Shown here in pieces: positions 43,672-51,226 of a stretch of DNA of 64,000 bases (positions within the stretch are counted from its first letter, which is position 1; each line of letters opens with the position of its first letter). The position numbers and the translations under genes are program-made. The DNA is from Actinomadura citrea (GTDB lineage Bacteria; Actinomycetota; Actinomycetes; Streptosporangiales; Streptosporangiaceae), in assembly GCF_013409045.1 (NCBI RefSeq), contig NZ_JACCBT010000001.1, forward strand, positions 7,232,669-7,296,668, read 5' to 3'. A model generated the notes under the pieces. That model was not told the origin of the DNA and made no database searches. It was given only the letters and a program-made list of their open reading frames with translations.

Positions 43672-44289
43672 GTGACGCGCTCACCTGGGCTTTCACCGCG
43701 CAGAACCCCCTCCCAGGACCGCTCGCGCCGCACCGTCGAGCGCATCCTGGAGGCCGCCACTCGCGTTCTGTCCGAGCACGGGTACGACGGCGCCTCCACC
43801 AACCGGATCGCCAAGGCGGCGGGCGTCGGCAACGGATCGCTGTACCAGTACTTCCCCAACAAGGACGCGATCGTCATCGCGGTGCTGGACCGCTTCGCCG
43901 ACCGCCTCGCCGACCGGCTCGGCGAGGAGATCGAGGCCACGATGCGCCTGCCGTGGCAGGAGGCCGGGCGCGCGCTGCTGGACGTCCAGATCTGGCTGTT
44001 CGAGGAGAACGCCGACCTGCTGCGCATCGTCGTGGAGCAGGTGCCGCGGCTCGGGCCGTTCGACAAGCTCGCGGCGCTGCAGCGGCGGCTGACCGACCTG
44101 GTGCGCGTCTACCTCCTGCTCAACCGCGCCGAGTTCCGGGACGACCTCGACATCGACGCCACGCTGTGGATCATCACCGAGACCGTCGGCCTGCTGTCCA
44201 TCAAGTACGTCCTGGACCGGCCGCCCATCCCGCACGAGCGGATGGTCGACGAGCTCGCCGAGCTCGTCATCGGCTACATCCGCGGCTGA
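43672..44289 (+). CDS. TetR-family transcriptional regulator
   Basis: 205 aa from GTG 43672. The HTH (RILEAATRVLSEHGYDGAST ... AKAAGVGNGSLYQYFPNKDAI) lies at about 22-68; the rest is a helical ligand domain. Divergent from the oxygenase/acyl-CoA synthetase pair, which it likely represses through the inverted repeat in the shared gap. Confidence 0.93.
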   Translation: MTRSPGLSPRRTPSQDRSRRTVERILEAATRVLSEHGYDGASTNRIAKAAGVGNGSLYQYFPNKDAIVIAVLDRFADRLADRLGEEIEATMRLPWQEAGRALLDVQIWLFEENADLLRIVVEQVPRLGPFDKLAALQRRLTDLVRVYLLLNRAEFRDDLDIDATLWIITETVGLLSIKYVLDRPPIPHERMVDELAELVIGYIRG

Positions 44290-44379
44290 CGCGCCGGGGC
44301 GCCCCATCACGGCCGCCCGCCCCAGGAGTTCTGTGACGTCCCGTTGGTTGCGGCCGTGCTGGCAGGGCAGGGCACGCCT

Positions 44380-44916
44380 GTGAGCACGAGCGCACTGATC
44401 GTCATCGACATGCTGAACCCCTACGACCACCAGGACGCGGCCGCATTGGTCGAGAGCGTTCAGGAGATGGTCGACCCGCTGCGGCGCCTGCTGGACGACG
44501 CCCGAGGGCGTGACGACGTGCGCGTCCTCTACGTCAACGACAACTACGGCGACTTCTCGGCCGACCGGAAGGACCTCGTCGACCGCGCCCTGAACGGGCG
44601 GCGGCCCGACCTCGTCGAGCCCGTCGTCCCGGAGCCCGGCTGCGGGTTCATGTCCAAGGTCAGGCACAGCGCCTTCTACGGCACCGCGCTGGAGTACCTG
44701 CTGTCCCGCGAGAAGGTGGAGCGGGTCGTCCTCACCGGCCAGGTCACCGAGCAGTGCGTCCTCTACAGCGCGCTGGACGCCTACGTCCGGCACTTCCAAC
44801 TCAGGGTGGTCCGGGACGCGGTGGCGCACATCGACGCGGACCTCGGCGACGCCGCGCTGCGCATGATGGAGTCGAACATGCGCGCCGAGATCGTCAGCGC
44901 CGACCGGTGCTTCTGA
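44380..44916 (+). CDS. Isochorismatase-family cysteine hydrolase
   Basis: 178 aa. Asp in LIVIDMLNPY, Lys in GFMSKVRHSAFYGT and Cys in TGQVTEQCVLYSALDAY form the catalytic triad; a cis-peptide Val-Thr precedes the Cys. Typical substrates are amides such as nicotinamide, ureidoacrylate or isochorismate; which applies is unknown. GTG 44380 was chosen from family N-termini. Confidence 0.88.
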   Translation: MSTSALIVIDMLNPYDHQDAAALVESVQEMVDPLRRLLDDARGRDDVRVLYVNDNYGDFSADRKDLVDRALNGRRPDLVEPVVPEPGCGFMSKVRHSAFYGTALEYLLSREKVERVVLTGQVTEQCVLYSALDAYVRHFQLRVVRDAVAHIDADLGDAALRMMESNMRAEIVSADRCF

Positions 44917-44950
44917 GGGGACGTCCCGCGGCGCGGGCGGGACGTCCCCT
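44916..44950. terminator. Bidirectional terminator hairpin
   Basis: AGGGGACGTCCCGC and GCGGGACGTCCCCT, perfect 14-nt arms with a 7-nt loop between converging genes. Confidence 0.8.
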
Positions 44951-44955
44951 GCCGG

Positions 44956-45681
44956 TCAGCGAACGTCGACGAAGTCGTCGAAGGAGTTCTGGCGGTCGAA
45001 GTTGCTCGTGCCGGGGAAGTAGGCGCGCCAGTAGCCGTCGCGCTCGGCCTTGAACGCCTTGCGGAAACGGCCGTCGCGGGCGGTCTCAGCCGATCCCATG
45101 TAGGCCCAGGAAGCGGAGCCCTTGGGAAGGAAGTAGACGCGGATCACCTTGCCCGGATACGCCGTGTACCCGGTGCCGGGATTGTTGAGCCGCTTCAGGC
45201 GGCCGGACACGGTGATCGGACGGCCCGCGCGCACGGGCTCGGGCGCGGCGTTGCCATTCTGGATGGCCGTGTCGTACTTCTCGTACCAGTAGTCCTCACG
45301 ACTTCCCAGGGCCTTGCCCTTCCGGTCGTAGGCGATGACGCGAACGCGCCATTTCCCGAGGTCCTCCACCTGGTTGGGGCACCCGACGCCCCAGCCGACC
45401 TGGCGTCCGGGCAGGATCTTCTTGTAGACCAGCGGCGACGGGATCCGCCCGTCGGGGGCGATCAGATAGGCCTTGGAATAGGCGACCGCGGAGCCTTCGG
45501 TGCCCCACACCCACACGTCCATGGCGCAGGACTTGTTGTATTCCCCCTTTCCTACGGAGAGGTGCTTCGGCACCTTGACGCGGAACTGCGGCGACTCGGC
45601 TTCGGCAGCGGTGGCGCCGCCGGCGAGCACACCGGCGGCCAGGCCCAGCGCGAGGGCGCCGGACACGATTCTGGGAGGCAT
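44956..45681 (-). CDS. Secreted protein of unknown function
   Basis: 241 aa with a Sec signal peptide (about 1-28, AAEA/ESP). The mature part has two beta-rich halves: FRVKVPKHLSVGKGEYNKSCAMDVWVW with two Cys, and a C-terminal repeat-like region (PITVSGRLKRLNNPGTGYTAYPGKVIRVYFLPKG ... DGRFRKAFKAERDGYWRAYF, listed as two segments) resembling extracellular Ig-like/stalk domains. No enzyme motif was seen. Convergent with the cysteine hydrolase gene. Confidence 0.75.
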   Translation of the reverse strand: MPPRIVSGALALGLAAGVLAGGATAAEAESPQFRVKVPKHLSVGKGEYNKSCAMDVWVWGTEGSAVAYSKAYLIAPDGRIPSPLVYKKILPGRQVGWGVGCPNQVEDLGKWRVRVIAYDRKGKALGSREDYWYEKYDTAIQNGNAAPEPVRAGRPITVSGRLKRLNNPGTGYTAYPGKVIRVYFLPKGSASWAYMGSAETARDGRFRKAFKAERDGYWRAYFPGTSNFDRQNSFDDFVDVR

Positions 45682-45859
45682 TCGACGTACCGTCCTGTCT
45701 GGTCTGGACGGAAACGATCATGCCAGTTCTCCGGGCGCCGGCGGGCTGGTTCGGTGCGGGAGCAGGGGTGGTCGGTCGGGCGCCCGGGACGGGCCGCGAT
45801 CGGCGCGTTCCAGGGGCTTGCGGGGCGGCGGACGGGTGGTTACGGTGCACTCGTGTTTT

Positions 45860-45876
45860 ATAGGAAAGTTTCCTAT
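45860..45876. promoter_or_regulatory. 17-bp palindrome in first chitinase promoter
   Basis: ATAGGAAAGTTTCCTAT is a perfect 8-1-8 palindrome 72 bp before the coding start. A close copy precedes the chitinase-LPMO operon at 51144. Confidence 0.7.
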
Positions 45877-45895
45877 TAGATCACCGCGCGACCGA

Positions 45896-45911
45896 CTCGG
45901 GGTTCGGGGGA
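45896..45911 (+). promoter_or_regulatory. Leader block shared by the two chitinase promoters
   Basis: CTCGGGGTTCGGGGGA is identical to 51177-51192, 52 bp before the start codon (50 bp in the other gene) and downstream of the palindrome in both. Confidence 0.6.
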
Positions 45912-45947
45912 TTCCCGCTCGTCCACGTCTCCTACCCGGGAGTGACA

Positions 45948-47516
45948 TTGCGAAGAAGAAGGCTTCTCCCCGGTTTCCTGCTCACCGCCCTCTGCTCCCT
46001 CCTGCTCGCCCTGCTCGTCCCCGTCCAGGCCGGCGCCGCCGCCTCGGTGACGGCGACCTTCGCCAAGGCCTCCGACTGGGGCTCGGGGTACGAGGGCAGG
46101 TACACGATCAAGAACGACACCGCCTCCGCCGTCACCGGCTGGAAGGTGGAGTTCGACCTGCCGTCCGGCTCGTCGGTCGGGACCTACTGGGACGCGCTGC
46201 TCACCAAGGCCGGGCAGCACGCCGCGTTCGCCAACCGCGAGTACAACGGGAGCGTCGCCGCCGGCGCGAGCGTCACGTTCGGCTTCATCGTCAACGGGAC
46301 CGGGGCGCCGCAGAACTGCACGATCAACGGCGCCTCCTGCGCGGGCGGCGACACGCCTCCGCCCGGCACGCCCTCCGCGCCCGGGGCGCCGACCGTGACC
46401 GCCAGGACCGACACCTCGCTGACGCTGACGTGGCCGGCCTCGTCCGGGACGGTCACCGGCTACCGCGTCTACGAGGGCACGGCGGTCAAGGCCACCGCGA
46501 CCGGGACCGGCACCACCATCAGCGGGCTGACCGCCTGCTCGGACCACACCTACACGGTGAAGGCGTACAACACCGCCGGCGAGTCGGCGGCGAGCGGCCC
46601 GGTCACGGCCACCACGACCGGCTGCACGGAGCCGCCGCCCGCGAGCCGGCGCGCCGCGCCCTACCTGTACCTCGGCTGGGGAGACCCGCCCAGCCCGTCC
46701 ACCGTCATGGGCGCCACCGGGATCAAGTGGTTCACGATGGCGTTCATCCTGTCCAGCGGCGGGTGCAACCCCGGGTGGGACGGGCAGCGCCCGCTCAAGG
46801 GAGGGGTGGACGAGCAGGCGATCTCGCAGATCCGGGCGGCCGGCGGTGACGTGCTGCCGTCCGTCGGCGGCTGGTCGGGCAACAAGCTCGGCCCGAACTG
46901 CTCCACGCCCGAGGCTCTGGCCGGCGCCTACCAGAAGGTCATCGACGCCTACGGGCTCAAGGCCATCGACATCGACATCGAGAACAGCGACGAGTTCGAG
47001 AACGCGGCCGTGCAGGACCGCGTCCTCGGCGCCCTGAAGATCCTCAAGCGGAACAACCCGGGTCTGCAGACGATCCTGACGTTCGGCACGACCACCACCG
47101 GGCCGAACTACTGGGGCAAGCGGCTCATCGACCAGGCCGCGGCGCTGCAGGCGAACGTGGACGTGTTCACGATCATGCCGTTCGACTTCGGCGGCGGCGC
47201 GGACATGTACGGCAGCACCGTCAACGCGTCCGAGGGCCTGAGGACCGCGCTGACGTCGGCGTTCGGATGGTCGGACGCCACGGCCTACTCGCACATGGGG
47301 ATCTCCGGCATGAACGGCCTGTCGGACCAGCAGGAGCTCACCTCGACCGCGACGTGGACGAGGATCCGCGACTGGGCGAAGTCCAAGGGCCTGGCGAGGC
47401 TGGCGTTCTGGTCGGTCAACCGGGACCGGCCCTGCCCGGGTGGCGGCGTCGCCGAGAACTGCAGCGGCACCGACCAGCAGCCCTGGGAGTTCACCAAGAT
47501 CACGGCCGGTTTCTGA
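45948..47516 (+). CDS. Secreted GH18 chitinase (CBM2-FnIII-GH18)
   Basis: 522 aa. Signal peptide (about 1-30), a CBM2-type domain (SDWGSGYEGRYTIKND ... APQNCTINGASC), an FnIII domain (GTVTGYRVYEGTAVK ... GESAASGP) and a C-terminal GH18 barrel (about 235-520). The active strand reads KAIDIDIEN with Glu345; Lys-Ala replaces the usual Asp-Gly, but Asp-x-Asp-x-Glu is kept. TTG 45948 has GGGAG five bases upstream; GTG 45942 is an alternative. Probably degrades chitin as a carbon and nitrogen source. Confidence 0.9.
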   Translation: MRRRRLLPGFLLTALCSLLLALLVPVQAGAAASVTATFAKASDWGSGYEGRYTIKNDTASAVTGWKVEFDLPSGSSVGTYWDALLTKAGQHAAFANREYNGSVAAGASVTFGFIVNGTGAPQNCTINGASCAGGDTPPPGTPSAPGAPTVTARTDTSLTLTWPASSGTVTGYRVYEGTAVKATATGTGTTISGLTACSDHTYTVKAYNTAGESAASGPVTATTTGCTEPPPASRRAAPYLYLGWGDPPSPSTVMGATGIKWFTMAFILSSGGCNPGWDGQRPLKGGVDEQAISQIRAAGGDVLPSVGGWSGNKLGPNCSTPEALAGAYQKVIDAYGLKAIDIDIENSDEFENAAVQDRVLGALKILKRNNPGLQTILTFGTTTTGPNYWGKRLIDQAAALQANVDVFTIMPFDFGGGADMYGSTVNASEGLRTALTSAFGWSDATAYSHMGISGMNGLSDQQELTSTATWTRIRDWAKSKGLARLAFWSVNRDRPCPGGGVAENCSGTDQQPWEFTKITAGF

Positions 47517-47527
47517 CCGGCCCGCCG

Positions 47528-47562
47528 GCGGCCCGCGTCCCGGCTCGGGGGGCGCGGGCCGC
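47528..47562. terminator. Terminator after first chitinase
   Basis: GCGGCCCGCG (47528-47537) pairs with CGCGGGCCGC (47553-47562). Confidence 0.65.
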
Positions 47563-47643
47563 GCCCGCATCCGGCCCGCCCGGATAGACTTGCCTCATTT
47601 GTTGTCTTAAACGATTCGCGTTTGTGAGGGAAGGTTCGGCGCC

Positions 47644-48078
47644 ATGACCGCGTCCCAGACCCCGTCCACCGCCGAGGAGCTGCGCGGCGCCGGCCTGCGG
47701 GTGACGGCCGCCCGCGTGGCCCTGCTGGACACCGTCCGGGCCGGCGACCACCTCGGCGTCGAGGCGCTCGCCGCGGGCGTGCGCGACCGTGTGGGCCACA
47801 TCTCCCTCCAGGCGGTGTACGAGGCGCTCCACGCGCTGACCGCGGCGGGGCTCGTCCGCCGGATCGAACCGGCCGGGAGCCCGGCCCGGTTCGAGGGGCG
47901 CGTCGGCGACAACCACCACCACCTGGTGTGCCGGGACTGCGGCGCGATCAAGGACGTCGACTGCGCCGTGGGGCACCCGCCCTGCCTGGACCCGGTGGAC
48001 GACGCCGGGTACCGCATCGACGAGGCCGACGTCACGTTCTGGGGCCTGTGCCCGGCGTGCCGGACGGCCGCCGGCTGA
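47644..48078 (+). CDS. FurA/CatR-type Fur-family regulator, copy 1
   Basis: 144 aa. Winged-helix region (LRGAGLRVTAARVALLDTV ... SLQAVYEALHALTAAGLV) and a metal domain with DNHHHLVCRDCGAIKDVDCAVG and a second CxxC (CPAC). This is the peroxide/metal-sensing FurA subgroup that usually represses catalase genes. GAGGGAAGG precedes ATG 47644. Convergent with katG, beyond which lies a paralogue. Confidence 0.9.
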   Translation: MTASQTPSTAEELRGAGLRVTAARVALLDTVRAGDHLGVEALAAGVRDRVGHISLQAVYEALHALTAAGLVRRIEPAGSPARFEGRVGDNHHHLVCRDCGAIKDVDCAVGHPPCLDPVDDAGYRIDEADVTFWGLCPACRTAAG

Positions 48079-48110
48079 CGCCGGTCGCGCCCGCGTCTCC
48101 CCCGAAACGG

Positions 48111-48146
48111 CGTCCGGGCCGGCCGCCGCGGCGGCCGGCCCGGACG
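48111..48146. terminator. 36-bp perfect palindrome, bidirectional terminator
   Basis: CGTCCGGGCCGGCCGCCG is followed immediately by its exact reverse complement, 18 bp per arm, between converging fur and katG genes. Confidence 0.75.
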
Positions 48147-48162
48147 TCCCGGACGTTCTCGA

Positions 48163-50379
48163 TCAGGTGAGGTCGTACCGGTCGAGGTTCATCACCTTGT
48201 CCCACGCGGCGACGAAGTCGTGGACGAACTTCTCGCCCGCGTCGTCGCTCGCGTAGACCTCCGTGACGGCGCGCAGCTCGGAGTTGGCGCCGAAGACGAG
48301 GTCGGCGCGGCTCCCGGTCCACCTGAGCTGCCCCGAGGCGTCGCGGCCCTCGAAGGTCTCGGAGGTCATCGGGTCCTCGCCCGTCCCCTTCCACACCGTG
48401 CCCATGTCGAGCAGGTTCACGAAGAAGTCGGTGGTCAGCGCCCCCGGGTTGGCGGTGAGGACGCCGAGGGACGAGCCGTCGTAGTTGGCCCCGATGACGC
48501 GCAGGCCGCCGACGAGGACCGTCATCTCCGGCGGGGTCAGCGTGAGCAGGTTCGCCCTGTCGACCAGGAGGAACTCGCCCGGCAGGACGTTGCCCTTCTG
48601 GAGGAAGTTGCGGAACCCGTCGTGCGTCGGCTCCATCGCCTCGAAGGACTCGACGTCGGTCTCCTCCTGGGAGGCGTCCGTGCGTCCCGGCGTGAAGGGC
48701 ACCTCGACGTCGTACCCGGCGGCCTTGGCGGCCTGCTCGACCCCGGCGCACCCGCCGAGCACGATCAGGTCCGCGATGGAGATCCGCTTGCCGCCGGTCT
48801 GCCCGGCGTTGAAGGCCTCCTGGACCTGCTCCAGGGTGCGCAGCACGCTCCGCAGCCCGTCGGGGTTGTTGACCTCCCAGCTGCGCTGCGGCTCCAGCCG
48901 GATGCGGGCGCCGTTGGCGCCGCCGCGCTTGTCGGTGCCGCGGAACGAGGCGGCCGACGCCCACGCGGTGGTGACGAGCTGGGCGACGGACAGCCCGGAG
49001 TCCAGCAGGCGGCGCTTGAGCTCCGCGACGTCCTGCGCGTCGACGAGCTCGTGGTCCACCGCCGGGACCGGGTCCTGCCAGATCAGCGTCTCGGACGGGA
49101 TCTCGGGACCGACGTACCGCGAGACCGGGCCCATGTCGCGGTGGGTCAGCTTGAACCAGGCGCGGGCGAACGCGTCGGCGAACTCGTCCGGGTTCTCCAG
49201 GAAGCGCCGCGAGATCGGCTCGTAGATCGGGTCGAAGCGCAGCGAGAGGTCGGTCGTCAGCATCATCGGCTGGCGGTTCAGCGTGCCGTCCTCGGGGTCG
49301 GGGACGGTGTTGGCCCCCGCGCCGTCCTTCGGCCGCCACTGCTTCGCCCCGGCGGGGCTCTCGGTCAGCTCCCACTCGTACCCGAAGAGGATCTCGAAGA
49401 AGCTGTTGTCCCACGTGGTGGGCGTGGGCGTCCAGGTGACCTCAAGGCCGCTGGTGTAGGAGTCGCGGCCCTTGCCGGTGCCGTGCGTGCCCTTCCAGCC
49501 GAGGCCCATGTCCTCCAGCGGGGCGGCCTCGGGCTCGGCGCCGATGCTGTCGGCCGGCGCCGCGCCGTGCGTCTTGCCGAAGGTGTGGCCGCCGGCGATC
49601 AGCGCGACGGTCTCCTCGTCGTTCATCGCCATGCGGGCGAACGTCTCGCGGATGTCGCGCGCCGCGGCGACCGGGTCCGGGTTGCCGTTCGGGCCCTCCG
49701 GGTTGACGTAGATGAGGCCCATCTGCACCGCGGCGAGGGGCTTCTCCAGCTCGCGCTCGCCGCTGTAGCGCTCGTCGTCGAGCCAGGCGGTCTCGGGGCC
49801 CCAGAAGACGTCCTCCTCGGCCTCCCAGGCGTCCCGGCGGCCGCCGGCGAAGCCGAAGGTCTTCAGGCCCATGGTCTCCAGGGCCACGTTGCCGGCCAGG
49901 ATCATCAGGTCGGCCCACGAGATCTTGCGGCCGTACTTCTTCTTGACCGGCCACAGCACGCGGCGGGCCTTGTCGAGGCTCGCGTTGTCCGGCCAGCTGT
50001 TGAGGGGCGCGAAGCGCTGCTGCCCCGCGCCGGCGCCGCCGCGGCCGTCACTGACGCGGTAGGTGCCCGCGCTGTGCCACGCCATGCGGATGATCAGCGG
50101 CCCGTAGTTGCCGAAGTCGGCGGGCCACCAGTCCTGCGAGTCCGTGAGCACGTGCGCGATGTCCTGCTTCACGGCGGCGAGGTCGAGGCTCTCGAACGCC
50201 TCGGCGTAGTTGAAGTCCGCGCCCAGCGGGTTGGCCAGGGGCGGGTTCTTGCCGAGCAGCTTCAGGTTGAGCCGTTCCGGCCACCAGCCACGGTTGCCGC
50301 CACCCTGGGTCGGGTGGGGGGCGCGCTCGTGCGCGACCGGGCAGCCGCCACCGGCGGCGGCTTCGTTCTTCTCGGACAT
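48163..50379 (-). CDS. katG: Catalase-peroxidase KatG
   Basis: 738 aa, full length. Distal haem pocket RMAWHSAGTYR with the adduct Trp in the expected position; the adduct Tyr is in MGLIYVNPEGP; GGHTFGKTHGA holds the proximal His. A second, haem-free domain fills the C-terminal half as in the family. Converts H2O2 to water and oxygen in the cytoplasm. Located 30 bp downstream of a furA gene, the standard actinobacterial arrangement. Confidence 0.98.
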   Translation of the reverse strand: MSEKNEAAAGGGCPVAHERAPHPTQGGGNRGWWPERLNLKLLGKNPPLANPLGADFNYAEAFESLDLAAVKQDIAHVLTDSQDWWPADFGNYGPLIIRMAWHSAGTYRVSDGRGGAGAGQQRFAPLNSWPDNASLDKARRVLWPVKKKYGRKISWADLMILAGNVALETMGLKTFGFAGGRRDAWEAEEDVFWGPETAWLDDERYSGERELEKPLAAVQMGLIYVNPEGPNGNPDPVAAARDIRETFARMAMNDEETVALIAGGHTFGKTHGAAPADSIGAEPEAAPLEDMGLGWKGTHGTGKGRDSYTSGLEVTWTPTPTTWDNSFFEILFGYEWELTESPAGAKQWRPKDGAGANTVPDPEDGTLNRQPMMLTTDLSLRFDPIYEPISRRFLENPDEFADAFARAWFKLTHRDMGPVSRYVGPEIPSETLIWQDPVPAVDHELVDAQDVAELKRRLLDSGLSVAQLVTTAWASAASFRGTDKRGGANGARIRLEPQRSWEVNNPDGLRSVLRTLEQVQEAFNAGQTGGKRISIADLIVLGGCAGVEQAAKAAGYDVEVPFTPGRTDASQEETDVESFEAMEPTHDGFRNFLQKGNVLPGEFLLVDRANLLTLTPPEMTVLVGGLRVIGANYDGSSLGVLTANPGALTTDFFVNLLDMGTVWKGTGEDPMTSETFEGRDASGQLRWTGSRADLVFGANSELRAVTEVYASDDAGEKFVHDFVAAWDKVMNLDRYDLT

Positions 50380-50409
50380 GTGATTCCTTCCAGGGCGACC
50401 GTCGGTGAA

Positions 50410-50859
50410 TCAGGAACTGTGTGCGGTTGTGCAGTCGGGGCAGAGGCCCCAGTAGACGACCTCGGCCTCGTCGATCAGGTAGCCGTGGTCTTCGGAGGCC
50501 GTCAGGCAGGGCGCCTCACCGACGGCGCAGTCGACGTCGGCGATGGCCCCGCAGGAGCGGCAGACGACGTGGTGGTGGTTGTCCCCGATCCGCGACTCGT
50601 AGCGGGCCACGGAACCGGACGGCTGGATGCGCCGCAGCAGGCCCGCCGCCGTCAGCGCGCGCAGCGAGTCGTAGACGGCCTGGTGGGACACCTTCGGAAG
50701 TACCTCGCGCACGGCGCCGATGACCGACTCCGTGTCGGCGTGCGGGTGCGCGACGACCGCGCCCAGCACAGCCAGCCGCGGGCGGGTCACGCTCAGGGCG
50801 GCCGCGCGCAGCATCTCGTGGAAGTCCAAGGAGCTGGCCACGCCCCCAGACTGTCCCAT
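50410..50859 (-). CDS. furA: FurA-type regulator of katG
   Basis: 149 aa. HTH region (LRAAALSVTRPRLAVLGAVV ... VSHQAVYDSLRALTAAGLLRRIQPSGS) and metal-binding DNHHHVVCRSCGAIADVDCAVG plus CPDC. Upstream of katG on the same strand, so an autoregulated furA-katG operon is likely. No Shine-Dalgarno precedes ATG 50859, suggesting a leaderless message; GTG 50841 is an alternative start. Confidence 0.9.
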   Translation of the reverse strand: MGQSGGVASSLDFHEMLRAAALSVTRPRLAVLGAVVAHPHADTESVIGAVREVLPKVSHQAVYDSLRALTAAGLLRRIQPSGSVARYESRIGDNHHHVVCRSCGAIADVDCAVGEAPCLTASEDHGYLIDEAEVVYWGLCPDCTTAHSS

Positions 50860-50860
50860 T

Positions 50861-50877
50861 TTCTGGAATCAGTCAAG
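50861..50877 (-). promoter_or_regulatory. Probable FurA operator/promoter element
   Basis: On the minus strand CTTGACTGATTCCAGAA abuts the furA start codon. It resembles, from memory, the AT-rich operator at actinobacterial furA-katG promoters. A dyad TGAAC-CAT-GTTCA lies at 50886-50898. Confidence 0.45.
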
Positions 50878-51143
50878 ATATTGAATGAACCATGTTCAGG
50901 AAGATCGCTTCTTTACCCGCGCCGGCCCAGGGAGGGGTTCAGGCGAGCCTAGATCGGCCGGCCGGGCGGGTCACCTGGCGATGTTCGCCGTTGATCGCCG
51001 CTCTTTCCGGCGAGAGTTGCCGATTTCGAAGATCGCCAGAGCTGGTTCGGCGCGCGAGCTGGGGTGGTTGCCGGACGGCCGCACGGCGCCCGCACCGGGG
51101 TCTTGCCGACGTCCCGGACGCTGGCTACCTTGACCCTAAATAG

Positions 51144-51160
51144 ATAGGAAACCTTCCTGT
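51144..51160. promoter_or_regulatory. Chitinase-promoter palindrome, second copy
   Basis: ATAGGAAACCTTCCTGT aligns with the perfect palindrome at 45860 with three changes, 83 bp before the start of the second chitinase. Confidence 0.6.
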
Positions 51161-51176
51161 CCAATACGTGAACGAT

Positions 51177-51192
51177 CTCGGGGTTCGGGGGA
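51177..51192 (+). promoter_or_regulatory. Leader block, second copy
   Basis: CTCGGGGTTCGGGGGA, identical to 45896-45911, 33 bp after the palindrome start (36 bp in the other promoter). Confidence 0.6.
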
Positions 51193-51226
51193 ATCCGCCG
51201 GCCGTCTCAAGCGATGGAGTGAGCCC

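Larger units (their letters stand above)
50860..51226. other. Divergent region between furA and the chitinase-LPMO operon
   Basis: 367 bp. The left end holds the furA operator-like element; the right end the chitinase palindrome and leader block. No credible gene was found in the middle. Confidence 0.55.

Noticed and set aside
48220..50952. 900-codon plus-strand open frame over katG
   Set aside because: Antisense shadow of katG and furA caused by high GC; the translation is Gly/Arg/Val-rich without domains.
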